This document shows positions 41,555-47,709 of a stretch of 47,709 nucleotides of DNA, piece by piece (position 1 is the first letter of the stretch; the number at the start of each line of letters is the position of its first letter). Made by a program: the position numbers and the translations under genes. This DNA is from Desulfurobacteriaceae bacterium. GTDB lineage: Bacteria; Aquificota; Aquificia; Desulfurobacteriales; Desulfurobacteriaceae. The notes beneath the pieces were generated by a model, which was not told the DNA's origin, searched no databases, and worked only from the letters and a program-made list of their open reading frames with translations. The DNA lies in the NCBI GenBank assembly GCA_027075275.1, contig JALTBO010000133.1, forward strand, positions 1-47,709. Direction: 5' to 3'.

Positions 41555-42542
41555 CAGAGATCCCCTCCCCCTTGAAAAACTCCCCTTTAAAACTCTCCGC
41601 TTCATCCTTTGAAACGGCTCTAACCACAATCGGCTTCAACCCGGCAGACTCAAACCTTCTCTTTAACTCTTTCGGGTCTATCCTCTCAAGAACCTCTCTA
41701 CTTCCCCAGTATTCAACAGAAAGGTTTTTCCCGAGGAGTTTTAAGAGAGCTCCAAACTCTCCAAATGCCGTGTCAACTTCAATAAATGCCTGAGAGAGTT
41801 CCTCTTTCTCCCGCCTGTAGAATACCCTTCCTCTGAAACTCTCATCAATGTAGATGGGAACCTCAAGAACACCTAAAAGGGTGTAGAGGGAGTAGAGCCC
41901 TAAGAGGTGGTTTATGAACCCTTTAACCTCACCTTCAGTAGGGAGCTTTAACCCTCTCTTTTCAATCTCAGAGCGGACTTCAGGTTTTAAGAGTAAAAGG
42001 AGAGAAAAGATCAGGTAGGGAGAGAAAAGCCGCTCCGAAACAACAAAACTCTTAAAGCCGTAGGCTATTTCGGGGTATTCTCTCTCAACAAAGGGAATGA
42101 GAAGGGAAAGAACCTCTCTATCGGGGAAACTAACGGTTTTTGATAAGAGGTTGGGGAGCTCCCCCTTGAGTATTTCAGACAGTTTTTTCCTTACGGGAAG
42201 AACAAGGGAGAATTCTATCCTTTCACCTACCCCCTTTAGCCTTAAAAGGACTTCTTCCCCCGGCTGAAAAGCTCTGTCAACTTCAAGCTGTGCAGTGAAC
42301 TGAGTGTCTCCCAGCTTGAACCTTCCCCTGTTTTTTCCCTCATAACCTAAAAATACAGCCTTTAAGAGGGACTCAAACTCTGTGCTTGCCTTCCCTTTCT
42401 GCTCCCCTGCCCCTATTTGAGAGAGGAGCTTCTTCATTTCGTGGTAGGAGAAGTTCTCAAGCTTCAGGGGAAGGTCTCTGTTTATCCCCTCAACAGGGAT
42501 TATCCCCTCTACCCTCCTAATCTCCACAGCCCACCTACTCAA
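41538..42542 (-). CDS. Unknown protein with FliK C-terminal-like end
   Basis: A 334-residue soluble protein without sure assignment. The middle (GDTQFTAQLEVDRAFQPGEEVLLRLKG) looks like a beta-rich domain. The C-terminal stretch from about residue 225 (RGRVFYRREKEELSQAFIEVDTAFGEFGALLKLLGKNLSV) has the pattern of the flagellar hook-length control FliK C-terminal domain: strand, GEL-type turn, strand, helix, final strand. No flagellar genes are nearby. It overlaps cysM upstream by eight bases and converges on the ThyX-like gene with a 17-base overlap. Confidence 0.6.
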   Translation of the reverse strand: MSRWAVEIRRVEGIIPVEGINRDLPLKLENFSYHEMKKLLSQIGAGEQKGKASTEFESLLKAVFLGYEGKNRGRFKLGDTQFTAQLEVDRAFQPGEEVLLRLKGVGERIEFSLVLPVRKKLSEILKGELPNLLSKTVSFPDREVLSLLIPFVEREYPEIAYGFKSFVVSERLFSPYLIFSLLLLLKPEVRSEIEKRGLKLPTEGEVKGFINHLLGLYSLYTLLGVLEVPIYIDESFRGRVFYRREKEELSQAFIEVDTAFGEFGALLKLLGKNLSVEYWGSREVLERIDPKELKRRFESAGLKPIVVRAVSKDEAESFKGEFFKGEGISVNLSV

Positions 42543-43446
42543 AGAGGTCGGTTGACAGGTACCTCTCTCCGGTATCTGGAAGAACAGTTACGACTCTGCC
42601 TCTTATTCCCAGCTCTCTGGCAACACGAACTGCAACAGCCACGTTGGCTCCAGACGAGATACCAGAGAGAACGCCAAACTCCCTCGCCAAAAACCTTGAA
42701 TAGTGTTTAGCTTCCTCGTAACTGACCTTCTCAACCCTGTCTATTAAAGAGGTATCAAGAACTTCTGGAACAAAACCGGCTCCAATCCCCTGAATCTTAT
42801 GGGAACAAACCTTTTCACCTGAGAGAACGGCACACCCTTCAGGCTCAACAGCAACGCAGATGCAGTTAGGGTTCTCCTCTTTAAACCTCTTTGAAATCCC
42901 TGTAAAGGTTCCTCCTGTCCCTATACCGGCAACAAAAAGGTTGGGAAGAAATCCCATCTGTTCAAGTATCTCTTTAGCAGTGGTCTGATAGTGAACTTCC
43001 GGGTTTACAGGGTTCTCAAACTGCCTTGCAGGGAAGTACTTTTCCGGTTCTTTCTCAACCAACTCCCTCACCCTCTCAACGGCTCCCTTCACTCCCTCGT
43101 CTGCCGGAGTTAAGAGGAGCTCCGCACCGAAAGCCCGCAGAATCCTCTTTCTCTCCTCGCTCATATTCTCAGGCATTGCAATTAAACACCTGTAACCTTT
43201 TGCGGCACACACGAGGGCAAGACCTATCCCCGTGTTCCCGCTTGTTGCCTCAACAACCGTTTTCTCAGGAGTCAGCTCTCCCTTTCTCTCCCCATCCTCA
43301 ATAATTGCAAGGGCTACCCTGTCCTTAATTGAACCACCGGGGTTAAACATCTCAAGTTTCAGATAGAGCTCCACCCCCTCAATCTCAGCCCTCAAAAGGG
43401 GCGTGTTCCCTATACCGTCAAGGATACTTCGCAACAACCTCCTCAT
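42535..43446 (-). CDS. cysM: Cysteine synthase (O-acetylserine sulfhydrylase)
   Basis: A PLP enzyme making cysteine from O-acetylserine and sulfide. The 303-residue protein has IGNTPLLRAE, the PLP-lysine in GGSIKDRVALAI, VVEATSGNTGIGLALVCAAKGYRC, the phosphate loop VAGIGTGGTFTGISK and GISSGANVAVAVRVA. CysM versus CysK cannot be settled by eye; the symbol is provisional. It overlaps the Trm10-like gene by 29 bases. Works with cysE in this window. Confidence 0.9.
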   Translation of the reverse strand: MRRLLRSILDGIGNTPLLRAEIEGVELYLKLEMFNPGGSIKDRVALAIIEDGERKGELTPEKTVVEATSGNTGIGLALVCAAKGYRCLIAMPENMSEERKRILRAFGAELLLTPADEGVKGAVERVRELVEKEPEKYFPARQFENPVNPEVHYQTTAKEILEQMGFLPNLFVAGIGTGGTFTGISKRFKEENPNCICVAVEPEGCAVLSGEKVCSHKIQGIGAGFVPEVLDTSLIDRVEKVSYEEAKHYSRFLAREFGVLSGISSGANVAVAVRVARELGIRGRVVTVLPDTGERYLSTDLFE

Positions 43447-44506
43447 CTGAAAGCTCCTCTAAAACGAAAACTCTCTTTTTTCTCTTAACCGTTTCACCCT
43501 TTACTTTACCAAAGACACTCTCTTTAAAAACGAAAAAGCCGCTTACGTGCTTTGCAGCCTTCCTGAAGAAAAAGTCTGTTAAACCAAACTCCTCTTTAAG
43601 CCAGCGAAATTTAGTCTCAGGAAGACCGCGAAGGAGCTCCCCCCGGTAGAGAAACCTGACAATATTCTCCTCTAAAAACTCCCTCAAAAACCTTAGTTTT
43701 GAGTCCCTGGTCAGATTCCTTCTTACCGCCGTGTAAAGATCGTCGGGAGAGGTTAGGTAGTCGGCAACTATTTTTACTATCTCATTAATCCTGTCGGGAA
43801 CAACAGAAACTATTCCTTTGTAGGTTATCCTCCTGTGTTTGAAAGAGGGGAGGAGCTCCCTTGTTGAACCCTTCAGCCTCTGGGAGGAGTCAACAATCCC
43901 ACCAACAACAATGAGGGTATTCTCGTCCACTTCCTCGTGGGTAAACTCCTTTTCTCCGTTCGGATCAAGAACTATTACCTGAGAGTAGCCGGAAACTCCC
44001 TCTTTAACGGGAAAGGGAACCTGTGGAGAGAAGAACTCCTCCATAAACACTTTCCCTTCAGGGGGAACATTGAAAACGAAGAAATTCTCTGGAGTGAAGA
44101 AATCTTTAACAGTTCCGTAGGCAATCTCAAGCTGAACCATTAAAGACTTCCTTTCAGATGGAAGAAGCCTGTTAAAGAGAGACATATCAACGGCAAAGTC
44201 GGGATATCTGAATTCAATTCCAGAGAAGTCAACGCTTCCAGGCCTTCTAACAACTGCAGCGTCTGGTTCAACCTCTCCTTTAAAAGCAAGGAGCTTTAAA
44301 CCACAGCACTCTGAAACAACCTTTCCCGGCCTTATGGGTTCATCAAACTCACTCGCCCTGAAAACTCCATACTCTCCCTTAACAAGCCTGTAAGCAAGCC
44401 TGTTGAAGAAATCCCCCCTTCCCGGGTTAAAGAGGAGCTTTGGCCTGTTTATCCCTTCAGAAATTAGTTTCTCAGAAACAAGAACTTTAGGACTTTTAAA
44501 CTTCAA
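43418..44506 (-). CDS. Trm10-like SPOUT-fold tRNA methyltransferase candidate
   Basis: A 362-residue protein whose central part, roughly residues 165-250, resembles the archaeal/eukaryotic Trm10 (m1G9/m1A9) SPOUT domain: VIVLDPNGEKEF, then LIVVGGIVDSSQRLKGSTRELL, then VSVVPDRINEIVKIVADYL, with the GGIVD and VPDRINEI patterns I associate with archaeal Trm10. N- and C-terminal parts are basic and lineage-specific. The start is TTG behind GGAG. Trm10 is scarcely reported in bacteria, so this assignment is moderate. First of a three-gene overlapping set with cysM. Confidence 0.5.
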   Translation of the reverse strand: MKFKSPKVLVSEKLISEGINRPKLLFNPGRGDFFNRLAYRLVKGEYGVFRASEFDEPIRPGKVVSECCGLKLLAFKGEVEPDAAVVRRPGSVDFSGIEFRYPDFAVDMSLFNRLLPSERKSLMVQLEIAYGTVKDFFTPENFFVFNVPPEGKVFMEEFFSPQVPFPVKEGVSGYSQVIVLDPNGEKEFTHEEVDENTLIVVGGIVDSSQRLKGSTRELLPSFKHRRITYKGIVSVVPDRINEIVKIVADYLTSPDDLYTAVRRNLTRDSKLRFLREFLEENIVRFLYRGELLRGLPETKFRWLKEEFGLTDFFFRKAAKHVSGFFVFKESVFGKVKGETVKRKKRVFVLEELSDEEVVAKYP

Positions 44507-44521
44507 CTTAAACTCCGGCAG

Positions 44522-44548
44522 TTGTAAACTTTAAACCAGAATTATAGG
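44522..44548 (+). promoter_or_regulatory. Candidate argJ promoter
   Basis: TTGTAA (44522-44527), 15 bases, then TATAGG (44543-44548), in the 54-base gap between the divergent Trm10-like gene and argJ. The spacing is short, so this is tentative. AGGAGG at 44551 precedes the ATG at 44561. Confidence 0.3.
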
Positions 44549-44560
44549 GAAGGAGGAAGT

Positions 44561-45733
44561 ATGAAAAAGGGCATTGCTGAGGTTCCGGGAATTAAGTGCG
44601 GAACGGCCTTTGCAGGAATAAAGAAGACAGAAAAACCCATAGACAGGCCAGACGTTCTGGTAGTTGCAACAGATGAACCTTCGGAGTTTGCAGCGGTTTT
44701 TACACAGAACGACGTTAAAGCAGCTCCGATTAAGGTAAGTATGGAGATAACCGGAAAAGTTTCAGGCATCGTTGCAAACAGTGGAAACGCCAACGCCTGC
44801 ACGGGAAAAAGGGGAATAGCCGACGCCGTTGAGATGTCTAAGCTCGCATCACAGCTGACTGGGAAGGGGAAGTTTTTAGTTGCCTCCACCGGAGTAATCG
44901 GAGAGCCGATGCCAATAGAAAGAGTGAGGAAGGGAATTACAGAAGCTGTTAAAAACCTTGGAAAGGCAAAGGGATATGAGCCTGCAAGGGCGATAATGAC
45001 AACAGATACGTTCCCAAAAACTTCTTTCTTTGAGGGAAACGGCTTTGTGGTCGGCGGAATAGCCAAGGGAGCCGGAATGATAGACCCGGCAATGGCTACA
45101 ATGCTTTCCTTTGTTGCAACGGATGCAAAGGTTCCAAAGGAGCTCCTTGAGAGGGCCCTCAAGGAGGCTGTAGAGGTCTCTTTCAACGCAATAACTGTTG
45201 ACGGAGATATGAGCACAAACGACTGTGTTTTCTTCCTCTCAACGGGAAAAAGCCCGAAAGAGATAACAGAGGAAAACTACGCAGAGTTTAAAGAAGCCCT
45301 GACAGCAGTTCTAAAAGACCTTGCATACCAGATAGTCAAAGATGGAGAAGGAGCAACAAAGGTTGCAAGGGTTTTAGTTGAAAAGGCAAAAACAAAGGAA
45401 CAGGCAAGAGCGGTTGCAAGGAAGATAGCCCTCTCTCCACTTGTGAAAACAGCCCTCTTTGGGTGCGACCCCAACTGGGGAAGGATAGCAGCAGCCGCAG
45501 GAGCCGCAATGGTTGGAGTTGATGAGGAGAAGTTAGAAGTTTACATAGGGAGCTACCTCCTCTTTAAAGGTGAAAGAGCAGACTACAGGGAGGAGGAAGT
45601 CTTCAGGTACATGAAGGAGAACGACGAAATTCTGATAAGAGTTGTTTTAAACCAGGGATTTGAGAGCTTTGAATATCTCACGTGTGATCTAACCTACGAC
45701 TACGTGAGGATAAATGCAGAGTACAGAACGTAG
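44561..45733 (+). CDS. argJ: Bifunctional ornithine/glutamate N-acetyltransferase
   Basis: Transfers the acetyl group from acetylornithine to glutamate in the cyclic arginine pathway. The 390-residue precursor self-cleaves before the Thr in MIDPAMATMLSFVATDA. Other landmarks: VVATDEPSEFAAVFTQN, GIVANSGNANACTG, DGDMSTNDCVF and FGCDPNWGRIAAAAGAA. A good AGGAGG lies before the ATG. Whether it also uses acetyl-CoA (true bifunctionality) cannot be read off. It overlaps coaX by 20 bases. Confidence 0.95.
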   Translation: MKKGIAEVPGIKCGTAFAGIKKTEKPIDRPDVLVVATDEPSEFAAVFTQNDVKAAPIKVSMEITGKVSGIVANSGNANACTGKRGIADAVEMSKLASQLTGKGKFLVASTGVIGEPMPIERVRKGITEAVKNLGKAKGYEPARAIMTTDTFPKTSFFEGNGFVVGGIAKGAGMIDPAMATMLSFVATDAKVPKELLERALKEAVEVSFNAITVDGDMSTNDCVFFLSTGKSPKEITEENYAEFKEALTAVLKDLAYQIVKDGEGATKVARVLVEKAKTKEQARAVARKIALSPLVKTALFGCDPNWGRIAAAAGAAMVGVDEEKLEVYIGSYLLFKGERADYREEEVFRYMKENDEILIRVVLNQGFESFEYLTCDLTYDYVRINAEYRT

Positions 45734-46424
45734 GGTACTGCTGATAGATGCAGGAAACACCAGGGTTAAGGGAGCTCTCTACGAAAACGGCCGAATAGTT
45801 CCTGTTTTCTCTGTTGAAACGGCAGAGGTTATTAATAGGGAGGAGCTCCCCTTTATAAAGACTTTAGATGTTGCCGTGGCCTCGGTAGTTCCAGAGGTAA
45901 CAGAACTACTAAAACGAATTTACCCGGGAGCTCTCCTCATCTCAAAGAGCTCAAAACTCCCGTTTAAACTGAATTACAAGGGGAACATTGGAGCAGACAG
46001 GCTGGCCAACATGGCGGGAGCTCTTTCTTATTCTGAAAGCTTCATTGTTGTAAGCTGCGGAACGGCAACCGTTATAGACGTTGTGGTTAACAGAGAGTTT
46101 GTAGGTGGATACATTCTGCCGGGAGTAAAAACAATGGCAGAGTGTTTAAACAGGAGGGGAGCTCTCCTTCCAGAAGTTGAACTGAAAGAGCTCAGTGAAA
46201 ATCCAGGTAGGTCAACAGAGGAGTGCATAAAGACAGGAATTTCAGTATCAACGTTAGGGGCTATCAAAGAGGTGAAAGGAAAATTCAACCTTCCTCTGCT
46301 TATTACAGGGGGACTTGGCAGGTTAGTTTCAGAGATTCTGAGAGAAAAGTTTTTTGAGAACTTAACCTTTGAAGGGATTTATAGAATTTACAGAACAGAA
46401 AGGGGGGAAATCCCCCCGAAATAG
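45714..46424 (+). CDS. coaX: Type III pantothenate kinase
   Basis: First enzyme of CoA synthesis, CoaX type. The 236-residue ASKHA-fold protein has the phosphate loop LLIDAGNTRVKGALYE, YKGNIGADRLANMAGAL, VVSCGTATVIDVV and EFVGGYILPGVKTM. It overlaps the argJ 3' end by 20 bases and probably starts by coupling, with GAGG upstream. Confidence 0.95.
   Translation: MQSTERRVLLIDAGNTRVKGALYENGRIVPVFSVETAEVINREELPFIKTLDVAVASVVPEVTELLKRIYPGALLISKSSKLPFKLNYKGNIGADRLANMAGALSYSESFIVVSCGTATVIDVVVNREFVGGYILPGVKTMAECLNRRGALLPEVELKELSENPGRSTEECIKTGISVSTLGAIKEVKGKFNLPLLITGGLGRLVSEILREKFFENLTFEGIYRIYRTERGEIPPK
46402..46417. terminator. G6/C6 hairpin between coaX and the cytochrome gene
   Basis: GGGGGG-AAAT-CCCCCC forms a six-pair stem within the last coaX codons. 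On the minus strand it is followed by TTTC, on the plus strand by GAAA. It may act on both convergent transcripts but lacks a long T-run. Confidence 0.45.
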
Positions 46425-46425
46425 C

Positions 46426-46680
46426 TTACTTCCCAAAGATCTCTTTAGCAGCAGCCTTGAGAGCAGCGTCGTTGTTCTTAAAAGCAGCCATCATGGGGTT
46501 TGTTGACTTCTTAGCAGCAGCTACGAAAGCCTTAGCATTCTTAAGCTTAGCCTTCAGCTGAGCTTTTGAAGGAGCAAGTGAACCGTTGTGGCATCCTGCA
46601 CACTGAGTTTCCCATACACCTGCAGAAGCTGGAGCTACCATAAGAGCTACCACTGCAAGAGCACCAAGAACCTTTCTCAT
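46426..46680 (-). CDS. Small periplasmic c-type cytochrome
   Basis: An 84-residue precursor with a signal peptide (MRKVLGALAVVALMVAPASA, cleavage after ASA) and one haem-attachment site CAGCH near residues 27-31. MMAAF in the C-terminal helix could give the axial Met. The mature size, about 64 residues, makes it among the smallest class I-like cytochromes. It lies downstream of napH and has its own promoter, so a role as electron carrier for nitrate or sulfur respiration is inferred. Confidence 0.88.
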   Translation of the reverse strand: MRKVLGALAVVALMVAPASAGVWETQCAGCHNGSLAPSKAQLKAKLKNAKAFVAAAKKSTNPMMAAFKNNDAALKAAAKEIFGK

Positions 46681-46712
46681 TTTCTACCTCCTTTACCGAT
46701 TTTCCTGGTATC

Positions 46713-46741
46713 AATTTATTAGGGAATTGGTGAACTGGCAA
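46713..46741 (-). promoter_or_regulatory. Promoter of the small cytochrome c gene
   Basis: On the minus strand TTGCCA (46741-46736), 17 bases, TAAATT (46718-46713), then AGGAGG before the ATG. The box match is fair and the spacing ideal. Its -35 touches the AT-rich inverted repeat ATGATTA-N8-TAATCAT (46741-46762), which overlaps the napH stop. Confidence 0.55.
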
Positions 46742-46758
46742 TGATTAGAAAATTTTAA

Positions 46759-47628
46759 TCATAGCTTTCTCTCTCCTACAACAGGAGCAGAGGAAACCTT
46801 TAGAACTCCATTATCACGCCAGACGAAGTTTAAAGCATTTGTAGGACAGGCATCAACACACTCTGCACAGTTCCAGCAGTAAACACTTTGGCTTTCACCA
46901 ATACTTGGCTTAATTCCCATAGGACACCTTGAATCGCAAACTTTACACCCAACACACTTACTTGCATCGTACCTGATTACCAGCTGCCTTCTCTTAGCTA
47001 TAAGAGCAAGGGTAGCACCAAGAGGACAGAAGTAACGGCAGAACATTCTCCTTGTAGGAAGGTTCAGAAGGAGAACGAACAGGACAATAGCAATCTCAAC
47101 TGTTATATGCTTGTAGAAAACGTAGAACATCGTCTCCCTTCCAACAAGCCCGGGTGGAGACCACCAGACAAAGAGGGGGTAGCCAATTATCATCGTAAGG
47201 AGGAGCTCCGTTACCAGTGCAAACCAGAGAACTTTTTTTGGTAAACGGATAAGGTCAGGCCTGTATTTAAGCTTATTCCCCCACTTTGGAATCAGCCCAA
47301 GTATCTTGTCTGTCAGAAGAGAGAGAAATTCAATAGGACACATCCAGCTGCAGAAAACCCTTCCCATAAGAAAAGCAAGGGTAAAAGGAACAACCATTCC
47401 AACTAAAGAGGGCATATAAAAGGCCTTAGCCGTCAAAATGGATTCAATCCCCTCAAGAGGAGAAACAACCCAGAGATTTCCAACTCCTAAAGACTGGAAC
47501 CACCCTTGAATGAAGTTTATGTCCCAGTAGTAGTTGGCAAACGGGTTTCCAACAACAGTTATAAAACAGGCTGTCAAGAAGAGATATCGCCAGATAGTTA
47601 TCCTTTTCCAGAAGCTCTTTCTGGCCAA
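46759..47628 (-). CDS. napH: NapH-type membrane ferredoxin
   Basis: A membrane quinol-oxidising or electron-transfer iron-sulfur protein of the NapH/CcoG-like group. The 289-residue protein has about four to five helices, two CxxxCP motifs on the cytoplasmic side (FCSWMCPIEF and FCRYFCPLGA), then two [4Fe-4S] sites (CVGCKVCDSRCP and CWNCAECVDACP). In Nap systems it passes electrons from quinol towards NapA with NapG. Neighbouring nap genes would lie beyond the right edge. Related proteins serve other pathways, so the symbol is provisional. Confidence 0.8.
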   Translation of the reverse strand: MARKSFWKRITIWRYLFLTACFITVVGNPFANYYWDINFIQGWFQSLGVGNLWVVSPLEGIESILTAKAFYMPSLVGMVVPFTLAFLMGRVFCSWMCPIEFLSLLTDKILGLIPKWGNKLKYRPDLIRLPKKVLWFALVTELLLTMIIGYPLFVWWSPPGLVGRETMFYVFYKHITVEIAIVLFVLLLNLPTRRMFCRYFCPLGATLALIAKRRQLVIRYDASKCVGCKVCDSRCPMGIKPSIGESQSVYCWNCAECVDACPTNALNFVWRDNGVLKVSSAPVVGERKL

Positions 47629-47640
47629 CTTGCCACCTCT

Positions 47641-47709
47641 TTACGATTTTTTAATATCCTCTAACTTGATTTCCTTAATTTTCTTCCACTTAATCGGCAT
47701 TATGGTTAT
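47641..47709 (-). CDS. C-terminal end of an upstream gene (cut by the window)
   Basis: On the minus strand an open frame enters from the right edge and reads ITIMPIKWKKIKEIKLEDIKKS before TAA, 12 bases before the napH start. The basic, charged end gives no family. It is too short for the ORF track. It could also begin at the internal ATG as a leader peptide, but a longer gene of the napH operon is more likely. Confidence 0.45.
   Translation of the reverse strand: MTIMPIKWKKIKEIKLEDIKKS

Noticed and set aside
44542-45216. 224-aa minus-strand ORF opposite argJ
   Set aside because: Antisense to a clear argJ; low-complexity Ser/Pro/Ala translation typical of a mirrored real gene.
46741-46762. 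ATGATTA-N8-TAATCAT as a terminator of napH
   Set aside because: The stem is AT-rich and no T-run follows in the napH direction; it overlaps the next promoter instead, so it is noted only there.

Overview
The window is a gene-dense bacterial chromosome segment of about 47.7 kb. No gap between genes exceeds about 160 bp, and I see no rRNA, tRNA, insertion sequence, prophage or CRISPR array. The gene set points to a thermophilic, Gram-negative-type, chemolithoautotrophic bacterium, most likely Aquificota in the Desulfurobacteriaceae (Thermovibrio/Desulfurobacterium-like). The grounds are: LPS-type genes (kdsD, gmhA); sigma-54; a NapH-type ferredoxin beside a small c-type cytochrome; a desulfoferrodoxin-family superoxide reductase; and several genes usually called archaeal (hept-6-ulosonate synthase, archaeal-type riboflavin reductase, COG1031-like radical SAM, Trm10-like SPOUT protein, two-gene SufC-SufB set, COG2112-like kinase). 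The taxon is inferred from gene content and codon style, not from a marker alignment.

Layout. 1-1.8 kb: 3' part of an APC permease and a small thioredoxin. 1.8-4.3 kb: two tandem CNNM/CorC-type proteins. 4.3-6.5 kb: rpmH-rnpA-yidD-yidC behind a near-consensus promoter; rpmH is missing from the ORF track and starts with TTG. 6.6-12.2 kb: a coupled operon rpoN-psiE-like-glnE-unknown-kinase. 12.2-14.3 kb: M48 protease, kdsD and a small CopG-like protein. 14.3-19.0 kb: pabB, then ilvB-ilvN-ilvC ending in a clear terminator. 19.0-21.1 kb: a SPOR-TM-TPR protein, cysE and an ArsR-like regulator. 21.1-28.6 kb: a nine-gene minus-strand run, ppx-ugd-CDP-alcohol transferase-riboflavin reductase-[Cas2/SinR-like protein + PIN nuclease]-dppB-dppC-mraY. 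28.6-31.3 kb: ribE, superoxide reductase, sufC-sufB. 31.4-35.7 kb: TrkA/Usp protein, CPA2 antiporter, radical SAM protein. 35.7-40.9 kb: dedA-trpA-tatA-tatC-rho-gmhA-aroA'. 40.9-47.7 kb: rpmE, a short ThyX-like protein, a FliK-C-like unknown, cysM, a Trm10-like protein, argJ, coaX, a cytochrome c, napH and the end of one more gene.

Two things stand out. First, the palindromic octamer GGAGCTCC occurs about 44 times by eye, where about one is expected. It sits almost always inside genes, mostly in the frame xxG GAG CTC Cxx, where synonymous choices in three adjacent codons must agree to build it. It behaves like a dispersed signal comparable in style to the cyanobacterial HIP1 octamer. Second, two AT-rich, octamer-free small genes (a Cas2/SinR-like small protein followed directly by a PIN nuclease) are spliced with stop/start coupling into an otherwise housekeeping operon; this is a candidate toxin-antitoxin or defence pair of an unusual type.

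The genes are mostly biosynthetic and envelope functions: branched-chain amino acids, cysteine, arginine, tryptophan, folate, riboflavin, CoA, peptidoglycan and LPS precursors, plus protein export (Sec/YidC, Tat), nitrogen control (RpoN, GlnE), Fe-S assembly and K+ handling. Coordinates of short sites were counted by hand and may be off by one or two bases.
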